This document shows, in pieces, positions 1 to 13,039 of a DNA stretch of 64,000 nt. Each line of letters begins with the position of its first letter. Position 1 is the first letter of the stretch. Source of the DNA: Aldrovandia affinis (taxonomy: Eukaryota > Chordata > Actinopteri > Notacanthiformes > Halosauridae). The notes beneath the pieces were generated by a model. The model was given only the letters and a program-made list of their open reading frames with translations. It had not been told where the DNA came from and did no database searches. The position numbers were made by a program, and so were the translations under genes. The stretch spans positions 8,743,501 through 8,807,500 of the forward strand of contig JAINUG010000007.1 in assembly GCA_029706075.1 (NCBI GenBank). The letters run 5' to 3'.

Positions 1-2360
1 TGTTCCGCCCTGCCTTATTGCTGCGTGTAAATGTGGGGGTGTCCATGGAAACACATTCCGCTTGGCATGAGTGATCATTTGAAGCTTCGCTGCACTTTTT
101 ATTTCATGGATTTATTTATTTTTAGGGAGGCAGTTTGTCAGCGTTAGGCGGTGCATCCAAGGTTCTCCAGCGTGGTCTGGGAGTGTGCGGTGGAGTCACA
201 CGGAGTGGAGAGCAGGCTCTGAGTAGTCTGAGCGGTGCACTGCATCACAACACTGAACCTCACACTGCTGTCTTATTACAGATGCAGTGGAGCAGGAATG
301 ATTCAGCTTTAACCTCCCCTCCATTCACGTTTCTGGGGGAAACACCAGTTATATCTTGGGGCAAAGGTCTAGCTGTGACCTTCATGGCTTCCAGCCAGCA
401 CTGGTATGAGAATTCACAGGCCCGTGGAGCACCACCCCCCACACACACCCCCCCTGTCTTGGATTATTCCATGCTGTGATCACCCCCCTGCCCCCCAGCT
501 TTGACTGAGGCCTTTAAAGAGGCCTCTGTATGTCCACAGCGGTTTTAACTCTTATGTACAGAACCCTTTTCCATGATCCTCTGCCTTCGTTTTTCCTGTG
601 GACTTAAATGCTTTATTACAGGGTCTGAGCAAGCAACGGGATTTGGCTGATCTTCACAGTCAGCCAAATACCAGCAGTGATTCTCAACAGCATGTTGAGA
701 TTGAGAGGCCAGACACCTACCAATTTATTCAAAATTGAATTTGAAGCATGTTCAATATATGCATGTCATTGCAATGATTTTCATCAGTCCAAACAAGGCA
801 TGTGTTCACACAAAATAAGTCAATTTCAAACAAATTCATGTTTTTTCTGCTTATTGAAATTCAGAAAGCCATTTAGGGTTCAAGACTTGGAATGGACCCA
901 CATTTCCTGAAATCAAGATAATTTCCTGCATTTCCTGTTCAGACAATAAAAAAAAAAAAGAAGTACTTTACTTCATCATAGCTGACACTTTTCTGTTGAG
1001 GAGAGAATCAAGATGTTTCCTTTTATATGGAGTGACACACCATACTCTATATGAGCACTGTCTGTTTTAAATCACACACACGCTTTTCTTGTGTCACTAA
1101 AATCTAGTTTCTCTTTCCAAAATATCTCCTTCAAGAGAGTAGTAAAAAAGCACCCTTGATATCAGAAATATTGGACATTTTCTCCTCCAAAAAGTTTGCA
1201 TGGCAGTTTTCGAAAAACAGCGACAAAACACGGCTAATGTGCACAGTCCTGTTGATGCACAAAAATTGAAGGCGAGGAAAGTTTTTGTGTGAGTTTCTTG
1301 GGTTTTATCTTTTTCCTGCGGTTTGTTTTGACTAGGAGACATGGATTGTGTTTGCTGCTGGAAGGTAGCCCTTTGAAAGCTTACACTAGGGGAGTGCTGG
1401 GCCAATCCAGCTTCAATGGTGCTGTGATTGCCTGCCATACCACGGACACTCCAGCTGCCATGTCTGGGCAGAGTCAAGGGCATCAAAGGTTTCCTCAGGA
1501 CCTGCCTGCTGAATAATTCATTGTACTTACCAATCTTGTAGGTTACACTGATGGAATATAAATTCTCCTCCCTGCTCTGCGGTATAAGCCGAGAGAAAGT
1601 TGTGCAGTCACTGTTCAGAGTTGGTGATAGTTGTGGGATAAGGGTGCAACTTCTATTGATAGTATTATTATTATTATTATGTTTTTTATCCCCTATTTTT
1701 CTTTTTCTCCTATTTTGAAATGGCCATTTGTAGGGCTATCCTATGGATTTAACATTATGACACAACTGAGACTGCAGGCCCAATGAAGGTGCCCAACCCA
1801 CCACAGTAGTACCCTGCTGTCCACCACCCTCCCTCCCTGGGGGATGTTATAATCAGTTATGCTGAAGTAATTCTGGAACATGGGGCACGTCACTGCACTG
1901 AGAATGAGCGCTGTAGCTGCAGACTCCATCAGACAGTCCTCTGGCTTGTGCACATAAATGGTGCAGCACATGCAGTTCTGCTTGATTATACAACTCATGT
2001 AGACTAGCTGCTGGCTGGAAGAAACAGCCATATGCTGATAGGTACCAGTCATGAGGAGTATGTGTTGCGGGAGAACATCCATCACTCCATCGTTTTCTTT
2101 CCTCCAAAATAGGTCTCCAGTAGAGATAAATATTTACTCCATTTAAATAGAGCTTGCTATGTTAATATATCCATAATTTACATCTAATATGGCTAGATTA
2201 ACACCAAGTTGTTTGGCTGTCTATACAATCTTTATTGCTGAAATTGCTAAAAGGCTGACAGCTAGCAGTCTTACAACAGACACCAATGTCTATTTATATT
2301 TAGTATCTTATGAACTATAACAGGGCTGAAGTCAGGGCTGTCAACCCCATTCCATCGAGG
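1..2360. other. gene-free flank or intron
   Basis: No exon-like or family-recognisable sequence found on either strand. Short open frames (e.g. 135-479, 1097-1486) have no domain, no coherent splice borders and chance composition. A short poly-A tract lies near 948-958. Confidence 0.4.
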
Positions 2361-2368
2361 GCCTAGTG

Positions 2369-2630
2369 CAGGGGTCGGCAACCCATAACACTCAAAGAGC
2401 CATTTGGACCCGGTTTCCACGGAAAAGAAAACACTGGGAGCCCACCATTTTCTGTCGACGGGGGGTGGGGGTATGAATCTCAAAATGTCCCCAGTTCATT
2501 TATTTAGCGGACCGGGCTGATAAAAAAATTCAATTAAATACTTATTATTTATTTTCCCAAGCCACCGGAGCCGCAACATAAGGCTGAAAGAGCCGCATGC
2601 AGCTCCAGAGCCGCAGGTTGCCGACCCCTG
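2369..2630. mobile_element. hAT-type non-autonomous element (MITE), 262 bp
   Basis: Terminal inverted repeats CAGGGGTCGGCAACC and GGTTGCCGACCCCTG, flanked by perfect 8-bp duplications GCCTAGTG (2361-2368, 2631-2638). The 8-bp TSD and CAGGGG ends are diagnostic of hAT. The interior has AAGAGCC/AGCCGC motifs typical of a widespread vertebrate hAT MITE. Confidence 0.93.
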
Positions 2631-2689
2631 GCCTAGTGTATGCAGGGTTTTGTTGCAACCAATGTACTACGTCTACACCCTATATATGG

Positions 2690-2992
2690 GCCGGCAGTGG
2701 CTCAGTGGTTAGCGACACAGGCTGGCAAGCGGAGGGTTGCTGCTTAGAATCCCAGGAAGGCCAACAAAAAACAATGAACTGGAAACTGGAGGGATGCCGG
2801 TTCACTTCCTGGGGCACTGCCAAAGTGACCTTGAGCAAGGCACTGGACCCCTAAACTGTTCCAGGGGCGCCGTACTACGGCTGACCCTACGCTCGGACCT
2901 CTCTGATGGTGTGTATGCATCTAGGAGAGGTATGCGAAAATCTATTCCAATTTCCCGGTGTAAAAAACTGTGTGTAACTTGGCCTAATAAAG

Positions 2993-3031
<39 letters not shown>
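2690..3031 (+). mobile_element. tRNA-derived SINE with (ATT)n tail
   Basis: The head GGCAGTGGCTCAGTGGTTAG carries a tRNA-like A box. The body contains CTTGAGCAAGGCACTGGACC, common in fish SINEs, and the element ends in about 13 ATT units (2994-3031). Confidence 0.75.
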
Positions 3032-3033
<2 letters not shown>

Positions 3034-3732
3034 TTGCAGTTCAATGGACGATCGATCATAGGGCTCTACTTTGGGGAGGATGGTAGTAAAAACACACCTG
3101 GACAGAAGTGCTAGTTTCGGCCATCGCAAACGGAACATTTCTCGCCTCTGCTCAGTTTGGTAGTTTCATGTCGGCAATAAAAGCGTTTGTGTACATAGTT
3201 CCGGTGGCATGCACTGACTCGGTAGCTACCTGCTGGCTCACCTTAAACTAATTTAAACTTTTAAACAGACTTATGCGTTTTAAATGTAAAGTCTAAATAA
3301 TTGTTTAAGGTGCGGGAATTTGTTCAATAAAGAAAGAGGAGCGGAGAGAAAGGAGAGAAGGAAGAGAAAGAAAGACTGAACCTACATTGTGGATGGTTGC
3401 GGGACAGATGGCAGCGTTTCCACTCACCTGTGAAAATGGCAACTCACTCTCACAAAGCTGTCGATGTGGAACTAGCAATGATGATGCGAGAGATTGTCCG
3501 TGAGGAGATCTCCGCGGAGCTCGACACAAAATGACAACCCGAGAAAGATTCATTCAGAAGTACAGAACTGTGCAAAGAAAGTGGAAACACTGGAAGACTT
3601 CGCAGACGAAACGGAGGTGCGTCCTAAAGAGCTGGAAAGTGCACAACAAAAGCTGTTGACTGACAAGTTTCTAAAACAGTGTGGAACGATAAAGTGGATC
3701 AGCTTGAAAACCATTCCTGTAAATTGAATATA

Positions 3733-5243
3733 CAGTCAGGTCCATAAATATTTGGACATTGTCAAAGTTATTGTTATTTTAGCTGTCTACCACAGCATAT
3801 TGGAGTTGAAATTAATTAATGAATAATGAGCTCAAGGTGCAGACTTTCAACTTTAATTTGAGGGTATTTACATCCAAATCGGGTGAACGGTGTAGGAATT
3901 ACAGTACTTTGTGGTACCCCCCTTTTTAAGGGACCAAAAGTAGTTGGACAATTGGCTGCTCAGCTGTTCCATGGCCAGGTGTGTGTTATTCCCTCATTAT
4001 TTAATTTGTAACAAGTAAGCAGATAAAAGGTCTAGAGTTGATTAGCTTTGATTTCAAGTGTGGCATTTGCATTTGGGATCTGTTGCTGTTAACTATCAAT
4101 ATGAAGTCCAAAGAGCTATCACTGCCAGTAAAGCAAGCCATCGTTAGGCTGAAAAATCTAAACAGACCCATCAGAGAGATAGCAAAAACATTAGGTGTGG
4201 CCAAATCAACTATTTGGTACATTCTTAAACATAAAGAACGCACTGGTGAGCTCAGGAACATCAAAAGGCTCGGAAGACCACGGAAAACAACTGTGGTGGA
4301 TGACAGAAGAATAACCCCTTCACAACAGTTGGCCAGATCAAGAACACCCTCCAGGAGGTAGGCGTATCTGTGTCAAAGTCAACAATCAAGAGAAGACTTC
4401 ACCAGAGTAAATACAGAGGGTTTACCACAAGATGTAAAACATTGGTAGACCAGATTAGAGTTTTCCAAAAAACATCTAAAAAAGCCTGTACAGTTCTGGA
4501 ACAACATCCTATGGACAGATGAGACAAAGATCAACTTGGGAGGAACTGAGTAATATGAGTATTGCCTAATGTATACAAGAGGAACTGCTCATTATCCGAA
4601 GCATACCACCTCATCTGTGAAGCATGGTGGAGGCAGTGTTATGGCGTGGGCATGTATGGCTGCCAATGGAACTGGTTCCCTTGTATTTATTGATGATGTG
4701 ACTGCTGACAAAAGCAGCAGGGTGAATTCTGAAGTGTATAGGGCTATATTTTCTGCTCAGATTCAGCCAAATGTTTAAAAACTCATTGGATGGCACTTCA
4801 CAGTGCAGATGGACAATGACCCGAAGCATACTGCGAAAGCAACCCAATACTTTTTTAAGGCAAAGAAGTGGAATGTTCTGCAATGGCCAGGTCAATCACC
4901 TGACCTGAATCCAATTGAGCATGCATTTCACTTGCTGAAGGCAAAACGCCCCAAGAACAAGCAGGAACTGAAGACAGCGGCAGTAAAGGTCTGGCAGAGC
5001 ATCACCAGGGAAGAAACCCAGCGTCTGGTGATGTCTATGGGTTCCAAACTTCAGGCAGTCATTGACTGCAAAGGATTTGCAACCAAGTATTAAAAATGAC
5101 AATTTAATTTATGATTATGTTTGTTTGTCCAATTACTTTTGAGCCCCTAAAATTGGGGGTCTATGTATGAAAATTGTAATTTCTACACTGTTTATGTATG
5201 TACAATGGAAATAAGGTGGAATTTGTAAATATTTACAGACCTA
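3733..5243 (+). mobile_element. Tc1-like transposon relic
   Basis: Starts at TA/CAGTCAGGTCCATAAATAT and ends near ACAGACCT with diverged terminal repeats. Transposase pieces: helix-turn-helix N-terminus (KQAIVRLKNLNRPIREIAKT, about 4101-4360), VKHGGGSVMAWACMAANGTG (about 4617) and DNDPKHTAKATQ/WPGQSPDLNPIEHAF (4809-5093), i.e. part of the DDE core. Frameshifts and stops between the pieces make it dead. Confidence 0.9.
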
Positions 5244-5628
5244 AATTAATTTGAATTGGTTATTGGGACAGATATGAATGCCATTTTAGACAATGAGTTG
5301 GACAAATGCAACAAAACTAATTCTAATCCTAAATCAACTAACACATTAAAACACCTCTTGAGTGTCATCCTATAATCCGAGTCACCAACTGATTCATTTC
5401 ATTTTGCTCACAGGTTTTATCTAACACCTCAAAGAAGATCCTTATGAAGTCCAAATTGTAGTTTATATATGTTAAACAATACAGGTACATTCTTGTGTGT
5501 GATGTGGGAACATGCTGTGGTTAAAACATTCTGCGGCCAAGTTACCAACTTCCTATCAAAGGTTTTGAATATTGAATTATTTTGTTCTCAACTTATGTTG
5601 AGATGTTTATATTAAATGATGACACCTC

Positions 5629-5913
5629 TGGGGCCTCGGGTGGCGTAACGGTAAAGGCACTCATCCGGAATGCAGGTTGCCCATTGCAGCTGCGGTATGA
5701 AACCTGGCTGCAGCCCGGCTCTTGGCCCCAGACAGAGGGGGGAGGGTGACCCGGCACGAGAAGCGCGAAAGGCGTCCCTGTACGGGAAAAACTGTCTTGC
5801 CTCCGAGGACGAGTGGCGGGGTCATGGGGGACGGTCAATTGAAAGAAATAGAGGATATAATTGGCTACCAAATTGGAGAAAAACAGGAAAATATCTTAAA
5901 CTAAAATGTAAGA
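5629..5913 (+). mobile_element. tRNA-derived SINE, family A
   Basis: Head GGGCCTCGGGTGGCGTAACG, an AT-rich tail ending near 5913, and a direct repeat AAATGATGACAC on both sides (5614-5625 and 5914-5925). Same family as copies at 8945, 12776, 25306, 42498, 44480 and 49930. Confidence 0.85.
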
Positions 5914-6233
5914 AAATGATGACACTTATTCATCTTAACTGGAGTCAAAATCATATTATGCTGGTGGGCAGTACGGCTGCAAAGAAGATAATAGTTTTTA
6001 GATGGCATCCTCCCCATACTCTAGACCGATTCAGTCATTATTCGATATTTTAACATTGGAACTATCCCCAGCCAGAATAAATTGTGCTGCTCAGGATACT
6101 GTTGAGGCCTGGAAGAAAATAGTTGAATTTGTGAATTCCCCGGCCTCTGTGTTTGAGTGTATAAATACTGTCAGGTTTGGATAAAAGCAGAAAACTTTTT
6201 GATTTGATTTTCTTATTATAGAAAGAAATGTAG

Positions 6234-6593
6234 GGCGGCACGGTGGTGCAGTGGATAGCGCTGTCGCCTCACAGTAAGAAGGTCTCGGGTTCGAATCCAG
6301 GCCGGGGGCCTTTCTATGCGGAGTTTGCATGTGACTCCCCGTGTCCGCGTGGGTTTCCTCCGGGTACTCCGGTTTCCTCCCACTGTCCAAAGACATGCAC
6401 GTTAGGCTAATTGGAGAGTCTAAATTGCCCGTAGGTATGAGTGTGTGAGTGAATGGTGTGTGTGCCCTGCGATGGATTGGCGACTTGTCCAGGGTGTATT
6501 CCTGCCTCTCGCCCGGAACGCATGCTGGGATAGGCTCCAGCCCCCCCTGACTAGGAATAAGCGGCTTAGATAATGGATGGATGGATGGATGGA
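6234..6593 (+). mobile_element. GGCGGCACGGTGG-type fish SINE with (ATGG)n tail
   Basis: The head GGGCGGCACGGTGGTGCAGT has an A box, and a B box GGTTCGAATCC follows. It ends in GGATGGATGGATGGATGG. The flanking duplication is TAGAAAGAAATGT / TAGAAAAAATGT (imperfect). It resembles SINEs widespread in teleosts (DANA/Mermaid-like); family name not verified. An inverse copy is at 10239-10612. Confidence 0.88.
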
Positions 6594-6605
6594 TAGAAAA
6601 AATGT

Positions 6606-8944
6606 CATAATGTTATTGTATTATTCATAGCATATCAGAGGTCATCTAAATTGTATTTTCCTATGCTATAAAACCATTCAAGGCCATTTTAAACCACCAT
6701 AATTCTGTTAACTTACTTGTAGATGCCTTTTGAAATTCCAAGTGGCTTTCAATGAACAGACAGGAGTATTGCAGTGATTTCGTATTTCCAAAGTAGGTAA
6801 GAGTTTTTTTGTTTTGTTGAATTACAGGTGTTGTGCTGAAATTCCACTCAGAACTTCACTCGCTTCACGTGTGTGTGGTACCCACATTACTTGTTGGAAA
6901 TCCGCACATGATTACAGACCAATATCTTCTTTATTTCAGAGGATAGATACACCTTTCTGTGTCTTTGCCAAAAAAGGTTACTCGCATTTGATCTGGCAGA
7001 TTTTCATGGCAGTCTGGCATAATTGAAGTAACCTGCTTTGCCAGAATCACAATGTTTAGCAAACATTCTTAATCTTTTTCTGATTCACTACAATCAAACT
7101 TTGCATGTGATAAAGCTGATACAAAATGCGTCGAAAGTGTATAATTATCTAAAAAGGGTTTTGACATAAAATAATGTAGCCTACACAGTATGACAGCTCT
7201 AAGCACTCGGAACACAAGTCTTAGTGGCAATAATGATATGGCCTACCTATATACAGGAGAGCATTGTGAATACTTGTGTATTCACTATATTCATAAGCAC
7301 CAATGTCCATGTCTTCTTACATATCTTTAACTTGGAACTGATTTAGTGAATTTATGTGTAACTGAGGAAGTAATATAGGGAATTTGATCCAGTGCCCCTA
7401 AATCGTTTGGTTTGCTTCCTATATTAGGTCCTATATTAGTCCGATTACATTCACACATGTAACAAACCAAACCGTGGTTCAATTGGAACCGGACCGACTT
7501 TTCGGGAGGACCATGGTTCGATCGTTTGGTCCGCACAGAGTTTGAATGCATGTTCTCACCTCTCCAAATGAACTGGACTAACCGAGTAAATGCACCATGG
7601 TTCGATTAAAACGGACCAAACAGGGTAGGTGTGAAAGGGACATAAAGGCATATATTTTATTTTATTTTTATTTTTTTACATTCATAAGCTTAGATGGGAC
7701 AGCCCCACCCAACATCCAGCCACGTCCCATGGACAAGGACACCAAGGAGCCTTAAAGCAAGGGTTGATCCAGCTTGTCTGCCATACTAGTTTGTCCTGAA
7801 TTCTACAACCTTGGTTGGCCGTCAGCAGGCAGCCTTTCACCACTATGCCAATCAGTAGGAGTAATGCTTACAGACCATTCGAGCTTCCACATAAAGTAAA
7901 CCTAATGGGAGAAAAGATCCAGGCAGTGCTTACAGTGTTCAACCTCTTAAACGGAAGGGAAGTGAGTTACAGCATTCACCATCTTAAACTGAAGGGAAAT
8001 GAGCCTGAAATATGCTAAAAAGCACATTGATGCTCAGATACAAAACATGAGTACGTGACAAGGCATATATTTTGAATTTTAATATTGAATATTCCAACTA
8101 TATTCAACCTCTGCAGCCACATTGCCTTCCCTCCTATGGCTATTGTGTCTGTTGTTTGTAGAGTGTGAACAGAGTTTGACCTAAACTTATTTATTTACCC
8201 TGGATTGTGAAGAGCAGAAAAACGACTTCATTGCATTCCAGACTATTTAGCGTACTCTTCCCACGCATACTCAAAGCGGATTGAGGAATGGAACGTTGGG
8301 CCTGTGTGCCCTGGCACTTTTTCTACTGTAAGGAATCATAATAACTACCCAATAATTGCTAGTTCTGTTTAAATCGAGGTCATTTAGTTTGTTGTTTACA
8401 GTTGAATCCCTTCTTCCTTGCTTAGCATGCCAAAGTTGTGGTTTCAAAATACTAGGAGGAAAACATTTGTTCTGTCAAATGTTTTTCAGCTCTGATCATT
8501 CCCTGGACAGCTGCTTCTTCTCCAATAAGACCTTTATCAGAAATGTGTCAGGCAGGAGTAATAGAAGACCCCCTAAAAGGAGTGTGAGTCTTACCACCCT
8601 TAAATGATGAGCATTACAGAAAGTAAAGAAGTAGCATTCCGTTTCAAACTCACATGGAATTCAAACTCAAATCTGATGTTTTTTTCAGATCCATTCTTTT
8701 CGTCAGACTGTTCAATTAAATAACTTTTGTTCATTTGTGCATGCTTGTCGATTGAGAATGTAACCTCTGTCTAAACGCAGGTATCTGATATAATATAAAC
8801 ATTATCTTCAAGTTTCTAATATCAGGAATCGCAATTCCTAATATCAGGAACAATGATACATGTTTGGTGTCCTTGTGATTTATTTTTTATTTTAAAAAAT
8901 GAAATAAAACATAGTTTTTTGTTAATTTATTTATAATAAATTTT
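6606..8944. other. gene-free stretch
   Basis: AT-rich with no recognisable exon. 7420-7640 holds paired CCATGGTTCGAT-type motifs and ends AGGTGTGAAAGGGACA, which may be an old DNA-transposon remnant. The other open frames look random. Confidence 0.35.
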
Positions 8945-9110
8945 GTTTCTAAAATCCCCCCCTAGTAATGTGAGTTTTCTGCCGTAATCCTGCTACCAGT
9001 AGTGACGAAGGCAAAGTAACGCCTCCTCCGAGACGGCACTCGCCAAGCCGTCGACCGTAACCCGGTACTACAGGGCCACTCTTATACGCAGCGAATGTCA
9101 TGTTGGCTTT
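8945..9110 (-). mobile_element. SINE family A fragment
   Basis: The minus-strand match to the other family A copies covers the CCCCCCCTAGTAATGTGAGT end and the AGACGGCACTCGCCAAGC interior. The tRNA-like head is absent, so it is 5'-truncated. Confidence 0.75.
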
Positions 9111-9140
9111 GTTCAAATCTTTTGAACTTTGATGAATCAC

Positions 9141-10227
9141 AAATAATGATGTCCCGTTGTAGTGCTTATGTCCTTTTCACTGTTAGCAGTGTGGCAACGC
9201 ATTGGTTAATTCGAAGTGCTCTGATTTAAAATGACAGCGAACAATGGCGGTGTAATACCCACGCATACTGTGAGGTAGTTTGCCAGGACACGATGGGTGG
9301 CCCAGATTCTCAGCAAAACTTAAATGTTTTACTATGCAAGAAAACACAGCCAAATGAGGTCAGACTAGATCTTTCTCTTCCTTTCTTTGCTGCCCACTCC
9401 TCCCGTCTTCCCCCTCCCAAAGTAAACACGCTGCAATTCAGCACACAGTTGACTTACAAGCTCACCTTGTGATTGCTTCTAGCTTTTTTTCAAACTACAT
9501 AGCCGTCTCAGCTTCAGCTTACTTTGTGAGGAAACCATGCCCCACTCCTTCCAGCCGTCTCACCTTCTCCACAACATTTGTTGGGGGGTGGAGCTATGCA
9601 AAACAGTAGTACTTGTGGACCAGGTTATTGGTTTGATTACAGCATGACAGCTGTCACTTATCCCTCCAAGTGTCACCCTGCGTGGTTTCTCCCCACCCCT
9701 GTTATCACCTGGATCACATGGCAGCAGTCACATTTTGCACCATTCCAGTCTAACAATATGATGGGTGTCCAGTGCCCATCGCCATCCCTCCCAGAAGCCC
9801 CCAGGTATTCACCTGCCCCAGGAGTAGAGAGGGCTGCTCCTCCTTTGTGGATGCTGTCAGTTGTTTCTGCTCCCTCCAAATGCCTCAGAGTCTACAGGAC
9901 ATTGGACAGTGGTGGCGTCACACACAGGTATGCTTACCCGAGGCTGATCAGCAGTCCGCTCAGGTGTTGCCTATTGCTTTTGTTATATAAAGCCTGCCAT
10001 GCCAAAAGAGAGGACCTTTTGTCGGGCAAATCGATCATCGGCCCTCCACTCTCCAGTCTAGTTGGGGACAGTAATGCACCAAACGTTGGTTTGCCAACCA
10101 CCACAAAACCGGATAGAAGAAGAGAGGACCTTTTGGACATGGAGAAAGCATGCTGGAAGAGATGGCTTTAAAAAAAAATTATTATTATTTTTTGCCATTG
10201 TAGGAGGTTCATGTATCTCAAGAGGAA
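9141..10227. other. gene-free stretch
   Basis: Contains a 197-codon open frame (9578-10171) with no recognisable domain, no splice support and overlapping frames on both strands. I regard it as chance. Confidence 0.35.
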
Positions 10228-10238
10228 TACGCATATAC

Positions 10239-10612
10239 ATCCATCCATCCATCCATTATCTAAGCCATCTATCATCCATTATTCCTGGTCAGGGTCGCGG
10301 GGGGGGCTGGAGCCTATCCCAGCATGCGTTCCGGGCGAGAGGCAGGAATACACCCTGGACAGGTCGCCAATCCATCACAGGGCACACACACCATTCACTC
10401 ACACACTCATACCTACGGGCAATTTAGACTCTCCAATTAGCCTAACGTGCATGTCTTTGGACTGTGGGAGGAAACCGGAGTACCCGGAGGAAACCCACGC
10501 GGACACGGGGAGAACATGCAAACTCCGCACAGAAAGGCCCCTGGCCTGGATTCGAACCCGAGACCTTCTTGCTGTGAGGCGACAGCGCTATCCACTGCAC
10601 CACCGTGCCGCC
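10239..10612 (-). mobile_element. GGCGGCACGGTGG-type SINE, minus orientation
   Basis: Reverse copy of the SINE at 6234, with its ATCC tail at the left and GTGCCGCC at the right end. Perfect 11-bp target duplication TACGCATATAC (10228-10238 and 10613-10623). Confidence 0.93.
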
Positions 10613-10623
10613 TACGCATATAC

Positions 10624-11937
10624 AGACTATGGAATATGTGATAGGCTTGCAAATCTTTAGAATTAATAATATAATTCCCGGATGGATGTGTTGAGAATGT
10701 CTGAGATACGTGCTGGCAAGGCCATAACCATGGAGTCAACATTGGGGGGGACCAAATCAATTTATTTATATTTTTTATATCAGCTATATTGGGGGACTAT
10801 CTGAATATTGGGGGACATTTTGATTTCGGCCTTGCGTGCTGGGAATATCTGCCAGCATAATATTTTACAGAGGGCAGGGCAATGTGTCCCGTTTCCCATT
10901 GTTACGTTGAGAAGAGGATATCTTTCATGGCTGCTCCTTCTTAAATGTAGTGATTCCATTTTGAGATAGCTGGTGCAATTTCCTAAAAACTTTTTGCTGT
11001 AACACAATAAATAATTTGTAATGCTGAACTGGAATTTGCTTATGTTTTTTTTCTCTCTCTGTTAGATTTTTTCTCCAAACATGTGTGAGGCCTTCCCATG
11101 CCTTCATTTTACAGAGTGTTTTCTCCAGCTCATTTAATGCTTACACAAACTGTAGAATCCTTTAGAGTCCAGGAACACACCAAAGCCTGTTAGCGTGTAA
11201 TCTTATTCGTGTTACCGAACGGGATTAAATGGATGTTTAATTAACTCCAACTCTATCTGACTCCATGTATGTTAGCTTTTCTTCTGTTAACCACTTTGTT
11301 AAGCAAATGAGAGACGTTGTGTGGAAGAGAGATATCTTTCATGGTAAAACCTAGCAAGGATCCTTCTTGCAACGGCAAATGTAGTGTGATTCCATTTTGA
11401 GTAATGCAGTCTAGATTAATGAGATGCTTTGGTATGAAAATGTTTATTAACCGGACTTGCATAAAAACAAAACAGAATTTTAACGCATTTAATGCTAACA
11501 AAACGCAGGAATAAATAATTTGCCATCAAACACCAAATGACACAATCACTGAAAAACTCTGAATTTGACCGAAGATCATTTGCATTTTTTTTGTTCTGAG
11601 ATCCTCTAAGCGCCACCCGCACCACTACATCAATAGATTACATTTCACCAAACATGCTTATAACATGTGAATGATGAAGGCCTTCCCATGGTCCTTCACT
11701 TTGTCTTGCTGACAGGATTTTAACGTCTGGGGCAAAACCATTGTTGTTGGCTCCCTGCTGGCAATACACACATAGTTCACACTCTTTGGGGTCACTTCAG
11801 GGCATTTTCTCCAGCTGGAACACTGGGAGGTTTTCAACTCTTTGTCACTTCAGGGCATAGTTCTTTGAGTATGTACATTGGCAGCGATGCTCATCTGGAA
11901 TGGAAGGAAAAAAGAGAATTGTTACATTAAAAACATT
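10624..11937. other. gene-free stretch
   Basis: AT-rich intron-like sequence. Two related segments occur at about 10930-10995 and 11335-11410 (both with TTTCATGG...GATTCCATTTTGAG), suggesting an old duplication. No coding signal. Confidence 0.35.
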
Positions 11938-12119
11938 TTACATTATACATTATTACATTACATTATAGGCATCCAGAGCGACTTACAGTTTACATTTATT
12001 TACATACAATCCATTTATACAGCTGGATATTTTACTGAAGCAATTCAGGTTAAGTACCTTGCTCAAGGGTACAACGGCAGTGTCCCACCTGGGGATTGAA
12101 CCTGCAACCTTAACGTTAC
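11938..12119 (-). mobile_element. UnaSINE-like tRNA-derived SINE
   Basis: In reverse: tRNA B box GGTTCAATCCCC, then CCTTGAGCAAGGTACTTAAC, then GTAAGTCGCTCTGGAT and a TAATGTAATG tail. This is the 3' end shared with L2-clade UnaL2-type LINEs; the stem-loop is partly deleted. Confidence 0.8.
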
Positions 12120-12775
12120 ACTGCCTGCCTCAGTTTTTTTTTTTCAACAATGCTACACTAAATCATGGAGAGGAGAGTTGATTCAAAATATCATAAAAGA
12201 TTTCTGTAATTCATTGTGTTGTCCTCTAGATATTTTTTCCCAAGAATTTTTCTTTTTCTTTTTAAACAATTAACACACAACACGAAACAACAGACAAACA
12301 GTTAAACACATAGTACTTTAAAGGTCACAAGAAAACGCCTCCATGACAATGTTTGTGAGGTATAACTACCAAGGATAAGTAAATAAACATACAAGAAACC
12401 CAAAAAACTAAAGAAGGAATCCACCCCCCTCAGAGATCCCCAGAGGGGCCAACCCCTAACACTGCGTGCTCAGCTCCTCCAGATTCACGATCCTACTAGT
12501 ACTTTAATTGTTTTCCTTAACTTTTTTATTTTACTTTAAATTAATTGTCATCATTATTATTATTATTATTATTTTTATATACATATTTATTTATTTTCTA
12601 ATGTATTATTAGAAAATATCACAGACTACTATTTTAAGACTATCCTTTTTGGTTGAAACGGATAGTATTAGTTATACATGTTAAAGGTTTGGTTCAATAG
12701 TAGTAGCCTAGTGTGCCATGTTTACCTCTCCTGATGTGGTTGAGACTGATGTATGACACGTGACTTTCACCATTT

Positions 12776-13031
12776 AAATTTTGTTTCTGATTCTCTCCCA
12801 TTTTCTCCCAATTTAGTAGCCAATTACCCCCTCTATTTCTCATGTCAATCCACCCCCTCATATTGCGAGTTCGCTGCTGTAGCCCTGTGACCGGCAGTGA
12901 CAGAGGCGAAGTATCGTCTCCTCTGAGACGGCACTCGCTAAGCCTGTCGACCATAACTCTGGTACTCCAGAGCCACTCCTATGCATAGCGGAATCATGTC
13001 GGCTTCCCTCCCCCCCTCCCTGGGGCTCCCG
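12776..13031 (-). mobile_element. SINE family A, partial
   Basis: Flanked by GACTTTCACCA direct repeats (about 12762 and 13032). The interior is GAGACGGCACTCGCTAAGCC; the tRNA-like head is lost. Confidence 0.82.
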
Positions 13032-13039
13032 GACTTTCA

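Noticed and set aside
135-479. 114-codon open frame as an upstream exon
   Set aside because: No family resemblance, no convincing donor in the needed phase, and an overlapping frame on the other strand.
9578-10171. 197-codon open frame
   Set aside because: No domain, no splice or start support, and other frames in the same stretch are equally open; likely chance in GC-richer DNA.
10211-10660. 149-codon open frame
   Set aside because: It lies wholly in the minus-strand SINE at 10239-10612 and recurs in other SINE copies.
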